DNA from: Eubacterium sp.
GTDB lineage: Bacteria > Bacillota > Clostridia > Lachnospirales > CAG-274
Assembly (NCBI GenBank): GCA_020859645.1
Contig: JAJBVU010000333.1
Span: forward strand, 1-23,208
Direction of reading: 5' to 3'
DNA: 23,208 nucleotides
Both the position numbers and the translations under genes were made by a program. The notes beneath the pieces are model-generated. The model was not told where the DNA came from. It made no database searches and saw nothing but the letters and a program-made list of their open reading frames with translations. How positions within the stretch are numbered: position 1 is the first letter of the stretch; each line of letters starts with the position of its first letter. Positions 7,329 to 17,034 of the stretch are shown here, one piece after another.

Positions 7329-10300
7329 ATGCAGACTATAGTATATTTGCGAATATTTGATAAAATTGAAAACTGGATTTTATCAGCCGTATCTAAGGCA
7401 ATCTCCTGGCTTGTCAGCAATATTATTGCGCCTATTTGCAGTGCAATTTGGCAGAATTTCCTTGTCTATATTTGGAAAATAGTAACCGATATTGTTTTTG
7501 CGATCTTTTATCAGATTTATGTTTTTGTGCTTACTATATTATATTCCATAGAAACTGCGGCATTATCCTTCGGAGGGGCAAGAAATGTTTCTTACGGCGG
7601 TGAAAGCAATAACATTCTTTCGATTATTTTCGGCATGGGCAATGTAAAATCTGCCTTTGTTTACATTACCTGCATTTCGCTTGTGCTTTTATTTATATTT
7701 ACTGTTGTGGCGGTTATGAGGTCTACTATTGACTTTAACTTTGACGGAAGAAGAAGCGTCAGCGTCATAATGACGAATTTTGCTACATCATGTATAACAT
7801 TTCTTGTCCTGCCTGTATTTTGCTACGGGCTTGTTGACTTGTCGTCAAGATGTATGACTGCCCTTTTTACAGCTACATCTATGAGCGGATGTATGTCCAT
7901 AACGGACAATCTGTTTTTGATGTCAGTAAAAAGCTCAGTGGCGGATTCTAAATATGATGCCTTTAAGACTCTTTTGAGCAATAATACAATGTACTGGTCT
8001 GATTTAACCCATGTTAATTCATATATAGGCGGCGCCGACGGTGTTGACTATTTCGTTGGATTTATAGGCGCAATTCTTCTTATTGTAAACCTTTTGGGTA
8101 TGTGCGCCGTTTTTATTCAAAGAGTTCTTGAGGTTGTAATTTTATATGTTGTTTCGCCTTTCTTTGTAGCGACTATGCCTCTTGACGACGGCGAAAGATT
8201 TAATAAGTGGCGCAGAACCTTCATAGGCAGACTTTGTATGGGCGTAGGTATGATTGTAGGCTTGAATATAGTTATGATGGTTATATCCCTGCTTATTTCA
8301 GGCAGTGACGGCTATACTATATATTTTACCGACACAACAAGCGGCAGTCTGTCTAATCTTTCTTTGGATATTTTCCTTAAGCTGATTTTTATGATATGCG
8401 CAATTTCCTCCGTTAAGCATGTAGGCTCCGCTATAACGGGCATAATGGATCAGGATGCAGCCGGAGCTGAATCCCATACGTTTTCAAGTGCTACACAGAG
8501 CGTATGGTCTGCACCCAAGAATTTGGTGAATACAATTCAAAATGCTCAAAACACAATTCAAAAGATTGACAAGTGGAATAAAAACAGAATTAATAAGAAT
8601 AATCTTAAGCAGTCTAAGGAACAGGGCTTTCAGGGAGAGACTGCAAACAGCGCCGAGCTTGATTTTACTAAATCCATAAGAAAACAAAACAGCAACAACG
8701 CCAAGAAGGCTGCCCTTACACACAGAGGAGCCAAGCTTGACGCCATAAACGATAAAATCGACCAGGGCAACGAAACTCTTAAGGCTTTTTCCGCTCTTAA
8801 AACCCATGAGGAAAGAAAAGAGTTTATGAAGAACTTTAACAAACAGGGCGGAACCAAGGCTCTTAAAGCCAAAACCAGCGGTCTTAAAACCGGAGCTATT
8901 TCCAACTTTGACGAAATGCGTGCCGGAAAGAATTTGAGCAAGCGACTTGAGAATGAAAAGGCTGCCCGTGACCAGTTTGAACAGGGAAGCAAGGAGTGGA
9001 ACAAGCACAACAACAAGGTTAATAAGCTTGCCAAGATGAAGCGTGAGTTTGACAACCTGTCTACCCATAAGGAAAGAGAAGCCTTTATGGCTAATCACAA
9101 AAAGGAAATGGGCGATACCAATATAAAGACTCCTGCCGAATGGAAAACCTCTAAGGATATGGACAAGAGAATTGCCCAGGCTAAGGACAGAAGAAACGCT
9201 TTGCCCCAGGGCAGTGCCGAAAGAGAGGCTGCGGACAGAGAGGTTAACAAGCTTACGGATATTAAGGCGTCCTATGACGCTGCGGCTTCGTCTGAAGAAA
9301 GAAAGGCAATCGTTGACAAAAATAAAGCCGTTTTTTCAAAGCCCGCTTCATCAAGATACGGTCACGTTGTCACCAAGGCAACGGCTAAAATGGGCAGAGC
9401 TATTGAAGCCAGAGATGCGTGCGAAAAGGGTTCTCCCGAATGGAACAAGCTTAATAAAGAGGTCAACAGCATAAAAGCATCTATTAATAAGTTTAACAAG
9501 GCGGAGGATCCCATAGTAAGAGACTCCCTTATATCAAAAGACCCTGCATTTAAAGATGCACCTGCGCTTTCGGCTAAGGATAATCAGGCTCTTAAAAATA
9601 TTAATAATAATATGGAGAGAATTAAAACTGCCAGAGACAAATGCGAGGTTGGCTCTGCTCAGTGGAATAAGCTTAATGCAGCGCTGGGCGCATGCGCTGT
9701 AGCAAAATACGGCTTGTCAAACGGCGCAACTCAGGCAGACAGAGATAAGATTATCAGCGCCAACGAAGGTATGTTTGCAGACAATAACTCAAAGGTTGCC
9801 GACAAGGCTATGGAAAACCTTGACAAAAAGATACTTACAGCCAAAAACAGCAGAGATCTGTTTGAAAAGGGCAGCAAAGAGTGGAATACATTTAATGACC
9901 GTGTAAACAAGCTTACTCAGCTGGGCAGCCAGATGCAGTCTCTTAACGGAAAGGAAGCAAGAGAAAATTTTGTTAAAGCCCACAGTCAGGAATTTTCCGA
10001 CGGCGAAAATCTCAACTCTGAAAATACTCAGCTTTCACAGGGAATTGACGCCAATATTCAAAGAGCCTTCCAAAACAGAGACAGACATAAAGAGGGCTCT
10101 GCAAAGTGGAACGCAGCCAACGCCGAGGTTCAGGATCTTTTGCGTAAAAAGGCTGTGTTTGACAGCTTTGACGATCAGGGAAGCAAAACCGCCTTTGCAA
10201 ACAGAAATAAGGATCAGTTTACAGACAAGCTTTCAGATGACACTGCTTTTGAAGAAATTCAGGACAGTATGCAAAGCTGGCAGGCTGTTGCGGCAAGTAC

Positions 10301-13300
10301 GGATAATCCTGCGCTTAAGGAGCACGCCCGCAAAATGGCTAAATCCTACGGTGATTATTCAGAGGCTTATCAGAAAGCCGGCTCCGCAGAGGAAAGAAAG
10401 GCTGTTGCCGACAGATATAACACATTTGAAACAGAAGGCATTGCTTCACTGGGCGGTATTGCAGCTACTCCCAAGGAGGCTGAAGGTCTGAGCACCGTAG
10501 CGGCAACCCGAAACGATGTGGCTTTGAAGAACTATGTAAATGCTTCTACACATGCCGAAAGAGCTAAAATTTTGAAGGAAGCAAGAGAAGGCAAAATTCA
10601 AAGATTTGAGTCTCAGGACAGCAGAGAAAATGACTTCGGTTCTCAGCTTTCCGCTGCCGGAGAAACCTTTGCCGGAATGGCTGAAAAGTCCAAAGACAGA
10701 ATGGAGGCTGCAAAATATACTGCACTGAGCAACTATTGTAATGAAAGCGCCAAAGCCTACGGCGGTCTTTCAACCCATGCCCAGAGAGAAGCTTTGGCAG
10801 GTGTTATAAGCAAAAATATAAGCAGCGCTCAGGAAAAGGTCGGCAAAAGGATAGACACTCCCGTAATGCAGTCCAACGAAAACATTACGGTTCCTCTTGA
10901 CGAGACAGAACAGGCTGATTTTAACACATTCTTCGGTGAAGGCGCCGGAAACCAATATGAGAAAACAGCTCAGTTTAAACATGCCTATGTTAATGCAGGC
11001 AGTCACGGTGAAAGACTGGATGTCTTACAGCGCTACGGCACCTATATGGCTACTGCACCGGATTCTGAAAAGCCCGGTGCATGGAACGGCAGTACAAGCT
11101 CGTTCAATCTTTCAGCTGAGCCTTCGGAAGAGACTGTTCAGGCTGTCAGAGCGGCGCAGGCACAGGACAGAGTGAATGCGGTTACAGACGCCTCTGCCTC
11201 TATTGACACTAATATTGCAAGAGCTATTTCCAACAGAGACAGACATAAGGAAGGCTCCGCTAAATGGAACACCTATGATGCTCAGGTAAAATCACTTAAT
11301 GATGCAAAGACTCAACTTAACAATATCGAAAATTCAGATGATAAATACGATTATGTTCAGAGTAATTCTGCAGCATTTTCAGACAATTTAAGCTCCGATG
11401 CCAAATATGCCGAAATCGAACAAAATGTTCAAACATGGGCTAATGCGGAAGCCACTGCCAAAACTCCTGAAGCTAAGGAATATGCCCATAAAATGGCTAA
11501 GTCTTACGCAAGCTATTCAGAGGCTTATCAAAGTGCGCCTACACCGGAAGCAAAAGCTGCCGTTGCCGACAGAATAACGGCTTATGAATCGGGCGGCTCA
11601 AGTTCAATGGGCGGTGTGGCTGCTACTCCCAAGGAATATGAAGGCTTGGAAGAGGTAAGGAAAACAGGCAACCAAGAGGCAGTCAGTCTCTATATGAAAG
11701 CCGCTTCACACACCGAAAGAAGCCAAATCTTAAAGGATGCCAAAAGCGGAGCCATCAGCCGTTATGAGGTTTCCGATAAGAGAGAAGCCGACTTCAGCGG
11801 CAGTCTCGCCTCTGCAGGCAGTCAGTTTGTCACTATGGCAAAACAGGCTGACAACGATGCGGACAGGGCTAAATATTATGCTCTTTCAGACTACTGCAGC
11901 AATGCGGCGCAGCAGTTTAACGGGCTTACAACCCACGCCCAAAGAGACAGCTTTGCAAGAATGGTCAGCTCTCAAATCAGCGGAGCCCAGACAGGCTTTG
12001 CCAATGTGGTTGAAGCGCCTAAAATGGCGTCTCTTGAAAATCAGACTCTCGAATATACAATCGGCGAGAAAAATTTCCTTGATGCAACCTTTAATGCCGG
12101 TTCCGAATTTGAATATGAAAAAACCTCACAGTTCAAACTGGACTATGTTAACGCCACAAGTCACCAACAAAGAGCTGATATTATGGATAATTACAGCAGA
12201 TATGTTGCAGGGGCTTCCGACAGTGAAAAGCCCGGCGTTTGGAACAGCTTTGACACAGCGGGTCTTACTGCTGCGCCTCCGGAAGGCGGCAGCTATGAAA
12301 GCTTTGAGAGATCCAGAAACCTGTCGATTATCAGTGGAAATATTCAAAGAGCCACGGAGAGCAGAGACAGATATGAGGTTAATTCTCCTCAGTGGACCAG
12401 CTTTAACGATCAGGTTAATACTCTTACGGAGCAAAAGCAAACCTTTGAAAGCTTTGAGACTGACAGCGAGGCAAGCGTTTATGCAGCAAATAATTCTGCT
12501 TCATTTACAAATGAGTTTGCCAATGATCCTAAGTATAACGAAATCGAACATAACCGTCAGACTTGGATGGGTCTTGCCGCAAGCACAACCAATCCCCAGG
12601 TTAAGGAACACGCCTCACAAATGGCGGCGGTTTACGGCGGTTATTCCGAGTCTTATCAAAGAGCCGAAACTCCCGAAGCAAGACAGGCTGTTGTTGACAG
12701 TATAACGTCTTATGAAAATGCAGACGTTTCCGTAATGCAGGGCGTCAGGGCGACCCCCGATGAAATTAACGGATATAACGATGTCAGCAAAACAAGAAAC
12801 GAAAGAGTTATAAGAACCTTTGTAAACTCTACTTCACACGCCGAAAGAAGCCGAATTTTAAACGAGGTCAGAAGCGGAAGCGTCACAAGATATGAATGTG
12901 AGGACACAAGAGAAATAGATTACGGCGAAAGTCTTTCCACTGTGGGAACACAGTTTCAGACTATGGCGAATGAAGCATCCGACGCCGATACAAAGGCAAG
13001 GTATGAAAGCCTTACCAATTATTGCAGTCAGGCTAATGTAATTTACAGCGGTTTAACTACTCATGCCCAGAGAGAAGCTTTTTCAAGATATGTAAATTCT
13101 CAGATAACAAGTGCCCAGGGCGGTCTTGAATATATTGTAGAAAGTCCTCAAATGGATTATCTCGAAAACCAGACCCTTGACTTCTCTGCTGATGAAAACA
13201 ATGATTATAATACATATTTTAACAATTCGTCAGACGGCAGCTCTTATGAGGATACCTATAAATACAGAAGAGAATATATCTGTGCTGTTAATCATACTGA

Positions 13301-13634
13301 CAGAAAGAAAGTTCTGGATGAATATATTGCCTATACTTCTTCAGCCACACCCGAGCAGCAGCCCGGCGGTTGGAACAATATTGACATGACAGGTCTTCCC
13401 ACACTCTTTATTCCCGAGCCTGTATCACATGAGACTGCACCGGAGGTTCATACAAGAAAGCGCAGAGGTTCATATTCCGGTCCGGCGCCAAAAGAAATAT
13501 TGACACCGGAAGAAAGACAGATTATGCTGCAGAATATTAACGCAAAGGCGAAAAGCGAAAAGCTTCCGGACAGAACCAATAAAACTTTTAAGAGCAGATT
13601 GGAGGTAGGAAATAATGACGAGGATAATACCTAA
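7329..13634 (+). CDS. Giant VirB6/TrbL-like T4SS protein with a ~1,700-residue modular helical tail
   Basis: 2101 residues from the ATG at 7329, which follows AAGGTG at 7316-7321; a TTG two codons upstream is less likely. Residues 1-384 are polytopic and paralogous to the preceding protein. They share its organisation and the motif 'PFFVATMPLDDGERFNKW'. The remaining ~1,717 residues lack membrane segments and are rich in Lys, Glu, Ala, Ser, Asn and Gln, with predicted helix and coiled-coil character. They contain six units of about 74 aa marked by 'GSxxWNxxNxxVxxL', then three modules of ~380 aa (from residues 906, 1292, 1668) that recur with 'THAER' or 'THAQRE' motifs. The C-terminus is basic (TRKRRGS). 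Ordinary VirB6-like proteins of Gram-positive elements are a few hundred residues, so the tail is exceptional. Its 3' end overlaps virB4 by 20 bases. The tail may be a scaffold, a length-determining part or a secreted arm; the sequence does not decide. Confidence 0.85.
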   Translation: MQTIVYLRIFDKIENWILSAVSKAISWLVSNIIAPICSAIWQNFLVYIWKIVTDIVFAIFYQIYVFVLTILYSIETAALSFGGARNVSYGGESNNILSIIFGMGNVKSAFVYITCISLVLLFIFTVVAVMRSTIDFNFDGRRSVSVIMTNFATSCITFLVLPVFCYGLVDLSSRCMTALFTATSMSGCMSITDNLFLMSVKSSVADSKYDAFKTLLSNNTMYWSDLTHVNSYIGGADGVDYFVGFIGAILLIVNLLGMCAVFIQRVLEVVILYVVSPFFVATMPLDDGERFNKWRRTFIGRLCMGVGMIVGLNIVMMVISLLISGSDGYTIYFTDTTSGSLSNLSLDIFLKLIFMICAISSVKHVGSAITGIMDQDAAGAESHTFSSATQSVWSAPKNLVNTIQNAQNTIQKIDKWNKNRINKNNLKQSKEQGFQGETANSAELDFTKSIRKQNSNNAKKAALTHRGAKLDAINDKIDQGNETLKAFSALKTHEERKEFMKNFNKQGGTKALKAKTSGLKTGAISNFDEMRAGKNLSKRLENEKAARDQFEQGSKEWNKHNNKVNKLAKMKREFDNLSTHKEREAFMANHKKEMGDTNIKTPAEWKTSKDMDKRIAQAKDRRNALPQGSAEREAADREVNKLTDIKASYDAAASSEERKAIVDKNKAVFSKPASSRYGHVVTKATAKMGRAIEARDACEKGSPEWNKLNKEVNSIKASINKFNKAEDPIVRDSLISKDPAFKDAPALSAKDNQALKNINNNMERIKTARDKCEVGSAQWNKLNAALGACAVAKYGLSNGATQADRDKIISANEGMFADNNSKVADKAMENLDKKILTAKNSRDLFEKGSKEWNTFNDRVNKLTQLGSQMQSLNGKEARENFVKAHSQEFSDGENLNSENTQLSQGIDANIQRAFQNRDRHKEGSAKWNAANAEVQDLLRKKAVFDSFDDQGSKTAFANRNKDQFTDKLSDDTAFEEIQDSMQSWQAVAASTDNPALKEHARKMAKSYGDYSEAYQKAGSAEERKAVADRYNTFETEGIASLGGIAATPKEAEGLSTVAATRNDVALKNYVNASTHAERAKILKEAREGKIQRFESQDSRENDFGSQLSAAGETFAGMAEKSKDRMEAAKYTALSNYCNESAKAYGGLSTHAQREALAGVISKNISSAQEKVGKRIDTPVMQSNENITVPLDETEQADFNTFFGEGAGNQYEKTAQFKHAYVNAGSHGERLDVLQRYGTYMATAPDSEKPGAWNGSTSSFNLSAEPSEETVQAVRAAQAQDRVNAVTDASASIDTNIARAISNRDRHKEGSAKWNTYDAQVKSLNDAKTQLNNIENSDDKYDYVQSNSAAFSDNLSSDAKYAEIEQNVQTWANAEATAKTPEAKEYAHKMAKSYASYSEAYQSAPTPEAKAAVADRITAYESGGSSSMGGVAATPKEYEGLEEVRKTGNQEAVSLYMKAASHTERSQILKDAKSGAISRYEVSDKREADFSGSLASAGSQFVTMAKQADNDADRAKYYALSDYCSNAAQQFNGLTTHAQRDSFARMVSSQISGAQTGFANVVEAPKMASLENQTLEYTIGEKNFLDATFNAGSEFEYEKTSQFKLDYVNATSHQQRADIMDNYSRYVAGASDSEKPGVWNSFDTAGLTAAPPEGGSYESFERSRNLSIISGNIQRATESRDRYEVNSPQWTSFNDQVNTLTEQKQTFESFETDSEASVYAANNSASFTNEFANDPKYNEIEHNRQTWMGLAASTTNPQVKEHASQMAAVYGGYSESYQRAETPEARQAVVDSITSYENADVSVMQGVRATPDEINGYNDVSKTRNERVIRTFVNSTSHAERSRILNEVRSGSVTRYECEDTREIDYGESLSTVGTQFQTMANEASDADTKARYESLTNYCSQANVIYSGLTTHAQREAFSRYVNSQITSAQGGLEYIVESPQMDYLENQTLDFSADENNDYNTYFNNSSDGSSYEDTYKYRREYICAVNHTDRKKVLDEYIAYTSSATPEQQPGGWNNIDMTGLPTLFIPEPVSHETAPEVHTRKRRGSYSGPAPKEILTPEERQIMLQNINAKAKSEKLPDRTNKTFKSRLEVGNNDEDNT
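8910..10200 (+). repeat. Six tandem ~74-aa coding repeats in the giant VirB6-like tail
   Basis: The motif Gly-Ser-x-x-Trp-Asn (second copy GSAERE lacks Trp) starts at 8985, 9210, 9429, 9651, 9870 and 10095. The spacings are 225, 219, 222, 219 and 225 bases, a regular 73-75 residue period. Each unit reads roughly 'ARD..EKGS.EWN..N..VN.L......F......ER..F', then a short spacer. The regular period points to a helical-bundle solenoid. The sixth unit is also the start of the first long module. Confidence 0.85.
10044..13404 (+). repeat. Three tandem ~380-aa coding modules in the giant VirB6-like tail
   Basis: Module 1 begins at 10044, module 2 at 11202 and module 3 at 12330, giving spacings of 1158 and 1128 bases; the last ends near 13404. 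Each opens with 'NI.RA..NRDR...GS..WN', followed by 'MAKSYG.YSEAYQ', 'GG.AATP.E..G', 'ST(S)HAER..IL', 'YC..A....GL(S/T)THAQR', and 'DSEKPG.WN'. The copies have diverged at protein level and more at DNA level, so the duplication is old. The frame is intact in all three. Confidence 0.85.
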
Positions 13635-16407
13635 GAAAACAAATGTAAGCTTAGAGCTTTTTAAGGGAATTTCCGTTATGGATTTCCTTGTAGGGGCTGT
13701 AGGTGTTACACTTGCGGTTCTTGTTCTGTGTTCAAATCTGCCCCTTAAGCTTTATTTAACAACGGCAATTCTCGTTGTATTCGTTTGCCTGCTTATTACA
13801 ATAGATGAGGACAAAAACTATATCTTTTTGGCTCATATAATTAAGCATTATGCAAGACCTTCCTTGGCTGTGTCTCATTATGCCCTTGACGACAAGGTTC
13901 AAACAGATGAGACGGAGCAGTGGGAGAATGAGGAGGACGAGGACGAAGAAAAGCCTTCCAAAAAAAGCAAAAGCAAAAAAAAGAGTTCTAAAAAATCAGC
14001 GGAGGTTCCCGATTTAATAGCTTTTACGGGTGTTTGCGACTCTATGATTAACTTCGATTCAAAATATTACTGCAAGGTTATAGAGATTTCGCCTATGGAG
14101 TTCAGATTTTTGACAGACTCCCGTCAGGACTATATTATAGACAGGGTTTTCGGCGCAGCTTTGAGAAATATAAGCGATGACCAGTCTGTTTCAATAGTTA
14201 AGGTAGACAGACCTATTGTCTATGACGAATATATTGCCACGGAGTATAAAAAAATCGAAGCCTTAAGCGACGCTTATATAAACGGCGCAGTTGAAGAGGA
14301 AGAGCTGAGAGTAAGGCTTGAAATAATATATGACAGAATAAGCAAAATAGAGGAATTAAACTATGACGATAAGGTTTATGACTGTTTTCACTATGTCTGC
14401 GTATATGACAAAACATCTTCAAGCGTAACGGAAACCGCTTCTATGGTTATGGATCAGATGGTTCAGGGCGGTATGACTGCTAAAATGCTTAACACAAAGG
14501 AGCTTGCGGTTTTCCTTAAATACACCTTCACATCTGACTTTGACGAGAGAGAAATCGATAACCTCAGCGAGGAGGAGTATTACGAGTGGATTTTGCCCCA
14601 TAAGGTTCAGTTTACACCCAGAACAATTAAAATAGACGATATTGTAACCCACAATTTCAGAATTATAAACTACCCCACAACCATAGGCAACGCATGGGGC
14701 GCAAGACTTTTTAACATTCCAGACACAAAGGTTGTTATGAAGATAAACCCTATCGACAGATATAAGGCTGTCAGAAATATTGACCGTTCTCTTATGGAGC
14801 TTCACGGGCAAGCCGGTTTAACCACCAAGGAAAGTAAAATTCTTGAGCTTCAAAGCCATATTTCAACTCTTCAGGATCTTCTTGTGCTTTTACAGGCAGA
14901 TAACGAAACTCTTTTTGACGTAAATATCTACGTCACAATATATGACTATGACGAAAGTATGAGACAGCTGAATCCGGAGTCGGTTCAAAACACAACTCCC
15001 AACAGCATTAAGAAGAGAATTAGGCGAATACTTTCCGAGCAGTCCTTAAGAGTTACCGATATGATGTTCAGACAGTTTGATATGTTTATAGGCTCACAAA
15101 TTTCAGCCTTTGACCCCTTGAGAAAAAAGGGCAGAGCCATTCACTCATCGTCAATTGCCGCTGTTTTTCCCTTTGTTTACAGCCACATTTCAGATGTAGG
15201 CGGTATCAACTTAGGCAATTCGTCGGGCATGCCTGTATTCGTCGACTTCTTTAAGAGAGACAGCGAAAGAGTAAACAGCAATATGGTTGTTATAGGCAAG
15301 TCGGGAAGCGGTAAGTCCTTCGCTACAAAGACAATACTTTCCAATTTAGCTGCCGAAAACAGCAGAGTATTTATACTTGACCCCGAAAACGAATATACGG
15401 CTCTTGCCAACAATCTTAAGGGCAACATTATAGACGTAGGTTCCGCTACACAGGGGCGTATAAATCCCTTCCATATTATAACCAGCTTAAGCGATGATGA
15501 AAAGGTGTCGGACGAGGAGTCTGCTTCCGTAAGCTTTTCTGTTCACCTTCAGTTTTTGGAGGAATATTTTAAACAGATACTTCCGGGAATTGACAACGAC
15601 GCCCTTGAATACCTCAACAACGTAATTGTAAGGGTTTATGAGTCTAAGGGAATTGACGAAATGACAGACCTTTCCAAGCTGACCCCGGACGATTTTCCCG
15701 TATTTGACGATCTCTACGACACGCTTCTTATTGACTTCCAGACAGTTAAGGGCGACTACAGCAAGAGCAATTTGAGAATACTTATTAACTACATCTCTAA
15801 ATTTGCTACAGGCGGCAGAAACTCCAACCTTTGGAACGGTCCCTCAACCCTTGACGTTAAGGAAAACTTTACCGTTTTCAACTTCCAGTCGCTGCTTGCC
15901 AATAAGAACAACACAATTGCCAATGCACAGATGCTTCTTATTCTGAAGTGGCTTGACAACGAGATCATCAAAAACAGAGACTACAATATGACCTATAAAG
16001 CCAACAGACGAATTATAGTTGTTATAGACGAAGCCCATGTATTTATCGATCCCAAGTTCCCCATTGCCCTTGACTTTATGTTCCAGCTTGCAAAGCGTAT
16101 AAGAAAGTACAACGGTATGCAGATTATTATTACGCAGAACATTAAGGACTTTGTAGGTACCGAGGAAATTGCTAGAAAATCTACGGCTATTATAAACGCC
16201 TGTCAGTATTCCTTCATATTCCCTCTTGCGCCTAACGATATGCACGACCTGTGCAGGCTTTATGAAAAAGCCGGGGCTATTAATGCTGCGGAGCAAGACG
16301 AAATCGTTACAAACGGCAGAGGAAACGCCTTTGTAATTACAACCCCCACACAGAGAACCTCTATTAAGATTGTAGCTTCTGATGAGCTTGTGAAGATGTT
16401 TGAATAA
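13615..16407 (+). CDS. virB4: VirB3(PrgI)-VirB4 fusion: T4SS ATPase with an N-terminal membrane domain
   Basis: 930 residues. A GGAGG ribosome site at 13601-13605 lies inside the end of the preceding gene, which it overlaps by 20 bases. Residues 1-85 match the layout of the PrgI/VirB3-like domain: a short 'RIIPKK' start, then two membrane helices at about 26-42 and 45-62. A charged linker follows (about 98-125, EEDEDEEKPSKKSKSKKK). The rest is a VirB4/TraE-type ATPase. The Walker A 'GKSGSGKS' begins at G561, the Walker B 'VVIDEAHVF' has D805/E806, and a 'IIITQNIKDF' motif follows. VirB4 powers pilus assembly and substrate transfer at the inner face of the membrane. A fused VirB3 explains why no separate virB3 gene is seen. 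The assignment is secure. Confidence 0.95.
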   Translation: MTRIIPKKTNVSLELFKGISVMDFLVGAVGVTLAVLVLCSNLPLKLYLTTAILVVFVCLLITIDEDKNYIFLAHIIKHYARPSLAVSHYALDDKVQTDETEQWENEEDEDEEKPSKKSKSKKKSSKKSAEVPDLIAFTGVCDSMINFDSKYYCKVIEISPMEFRFLTDSRQDYIIDRVFGAALRNISDDQSVSIVKVDRPIVYDEYIATEYKKIEALSDAYINGAVEEEELRVRLEIIYDRISKIEELNYDDKVYDCFHYVCVYDKTSSSVTETASMVMDQMVQGGMTAKMLNTKELAVFLKYTFTSDFDEREIDNLSEEEYYEWILPHKVQFTPRTIKIDDIVTHNFRIINYPTTIGNAWGARLFNIPDTKVVMKINPIDRYKAVRNIDRSLMELHGQAGLTTKESKILELQSHISTLQDLLVLLQADNETLFDVNIYVTIYDYDESMRQLNPESVQNTTPNSIKKRIRRILSEQSLRVTDMMFRQFDMFIGSQISAFDPLRKKGRAIHSSSIAAVFPFVYSHISDVGGINLGNSSGMPVFVDFFKRDSERVNSNMVVIGKSGSGKSFATKTILSNLAAENSRVFILDPENEYTALANNLKGNIIDVGSATQGRINPFHIITSLSDDEKVSDEESASVSFSVHLQFLEEYFKQILPGIDNDALEYLNNVIVRVYESKGIDEMTDLSKLTPDDFPVFDDLYDTLLIDFQTVKGDYSKSNLRILINYISKFATGGRNSNLWNGPSTLDVKENFTVFNFQSLLANKNNTIANAQMLLILKWLDNEIIKNRDYNMTYKANRRIIVVIDEAHVFIDPKFPIALDFMFQLAKRIRKYNGMQIIITQNIKDFVGTEEIARKSTAIINACQYSFIFPLAPNDMHDLCRLYEKAGAINAAEQDEIVTNGRGNAFVITTPTQRTSIKIVASDELVKMFE

Positions 16408-16419
16408 TAAGGTGATTTT

Positions 16420-17034
16420 ATGAATAGACTGCTGCCTGTTGTTTTAACGGCGCTGTGTCTCCTCTGCGGCTGCGGAGGAGATGACGGGGTTATAAATATT
16501 GCTTTTGAAGCAGGGGAGACCTGCCCGGAAGAAATTAAAACCGTAATTTCAGACTATTATAAGGGCAAAGATATTGTTTTTTCTGAAGCGGAAAGAAAGG
16601 ACCTTTCCGTTAATAATTACGATGTTGTTGTTAAATATATTAATATGACAACAAACACAGGCTACGGAGTTTGGAAAAGCAAGGCAATAGGCTATGAAAA
16701 TGTCTGCGCCGCCGGCTATGACGATTACAGAATTTCCTCTGATTTTTCGGGCAAAAAAGCCGCTGTTTACGGAGATTTTAACTTAAGCGATTATACCGCT
16801 GTAGTTGATGACTGCGAATATACGGAATATGCCGATATGGACATAATGATTTCCGACATTAAGGAAGGGGCTGTTGATGTGGTTCTGTGTTTAACAGATG
16901 CTGCGGAGACGCTTAAGGCGGCGGAACCACAGCTTAGAATTAATGATATTCTCGACAGCGATATTTATGAGTATGTTGTTATAAGCGAGGACTCAGGGCT
17001 TATTGCCGAAGCGGATAAAGTGATTGGTGATTAA
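16420..17034 (+). CDS. Small lipoprotein, possibly a reduced periplasmic-binding-protein fold
   Basis: 204 residues, with an AAGGTGATT ribosome site just before the ATG and 12 bases after virB4. The N-terminus is a lipoprotein signal with lipobox L-C-G-C, Cys18 being the lipidated residue. The mature part has alternating strands and helices: an 'INIAFE' first strand, 'KKAAVYGDF' mid-protein, and 'IKEGAVDVVLC' near the end. This pattern resembles type 2 solute-binding proteins, but the protein is shorter than most of that family. Family membership is tentative. Its stop codon directly abuts the start of the next surface-protein gene (TAAATG), so the two are translated together. It may sense or bind something at the membrane surface near the T4SS; that is inference. 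Confidence 0.75.
   Translation: MNRLLPVVLTALCLLCGCGGDDGVINIAFEAGETCPEEIKTVISDYYKGKDIVFSEAERKDLSVNNYDVVVKYINMTTNTGYGVWKSKAIGYENVCAAGYDDYRISSDFSGKKAAVYGDFNLSDYTAVVDDCEYTEYADMDIMISDIKEGAVDVVLCLTDAAETLKAAEPQLRINDILDSDIYEYVVISEDSGLIAEADKVIGD

Noticed and set aside
8484..9098. 204-codon open frame on the minus strand within the giant VirB6-like gene
   Set aside because: It lies fully opposite a repeat-rich Lys/Glu coding tail whose composition keeps the antisense frame open. It has no ribosome site and no recognisable protein features.
11737..12705. 322-codon plus-strand frame overlapping the giant gene in another frame
   Set aside because: The main frame is intact and clearly repetitive across the region. 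The alternative product is a low-quality Arg/Leu-rich sequence with no module structure.
8910..13404. Possible CRISPR array or non-coding tandem repeat
   Set aside because: Periods of ~222 and ~1,140 bases, divergent at DNA level and conserved as protein, fit coding modules and not short identical repeats with spacers.
15844..16296. 150-codon minus-strand frame inside virB4
   Set aside because: It is opposite the Walker B region of a secure VirB4 ATPase gene and has no family features of its own.
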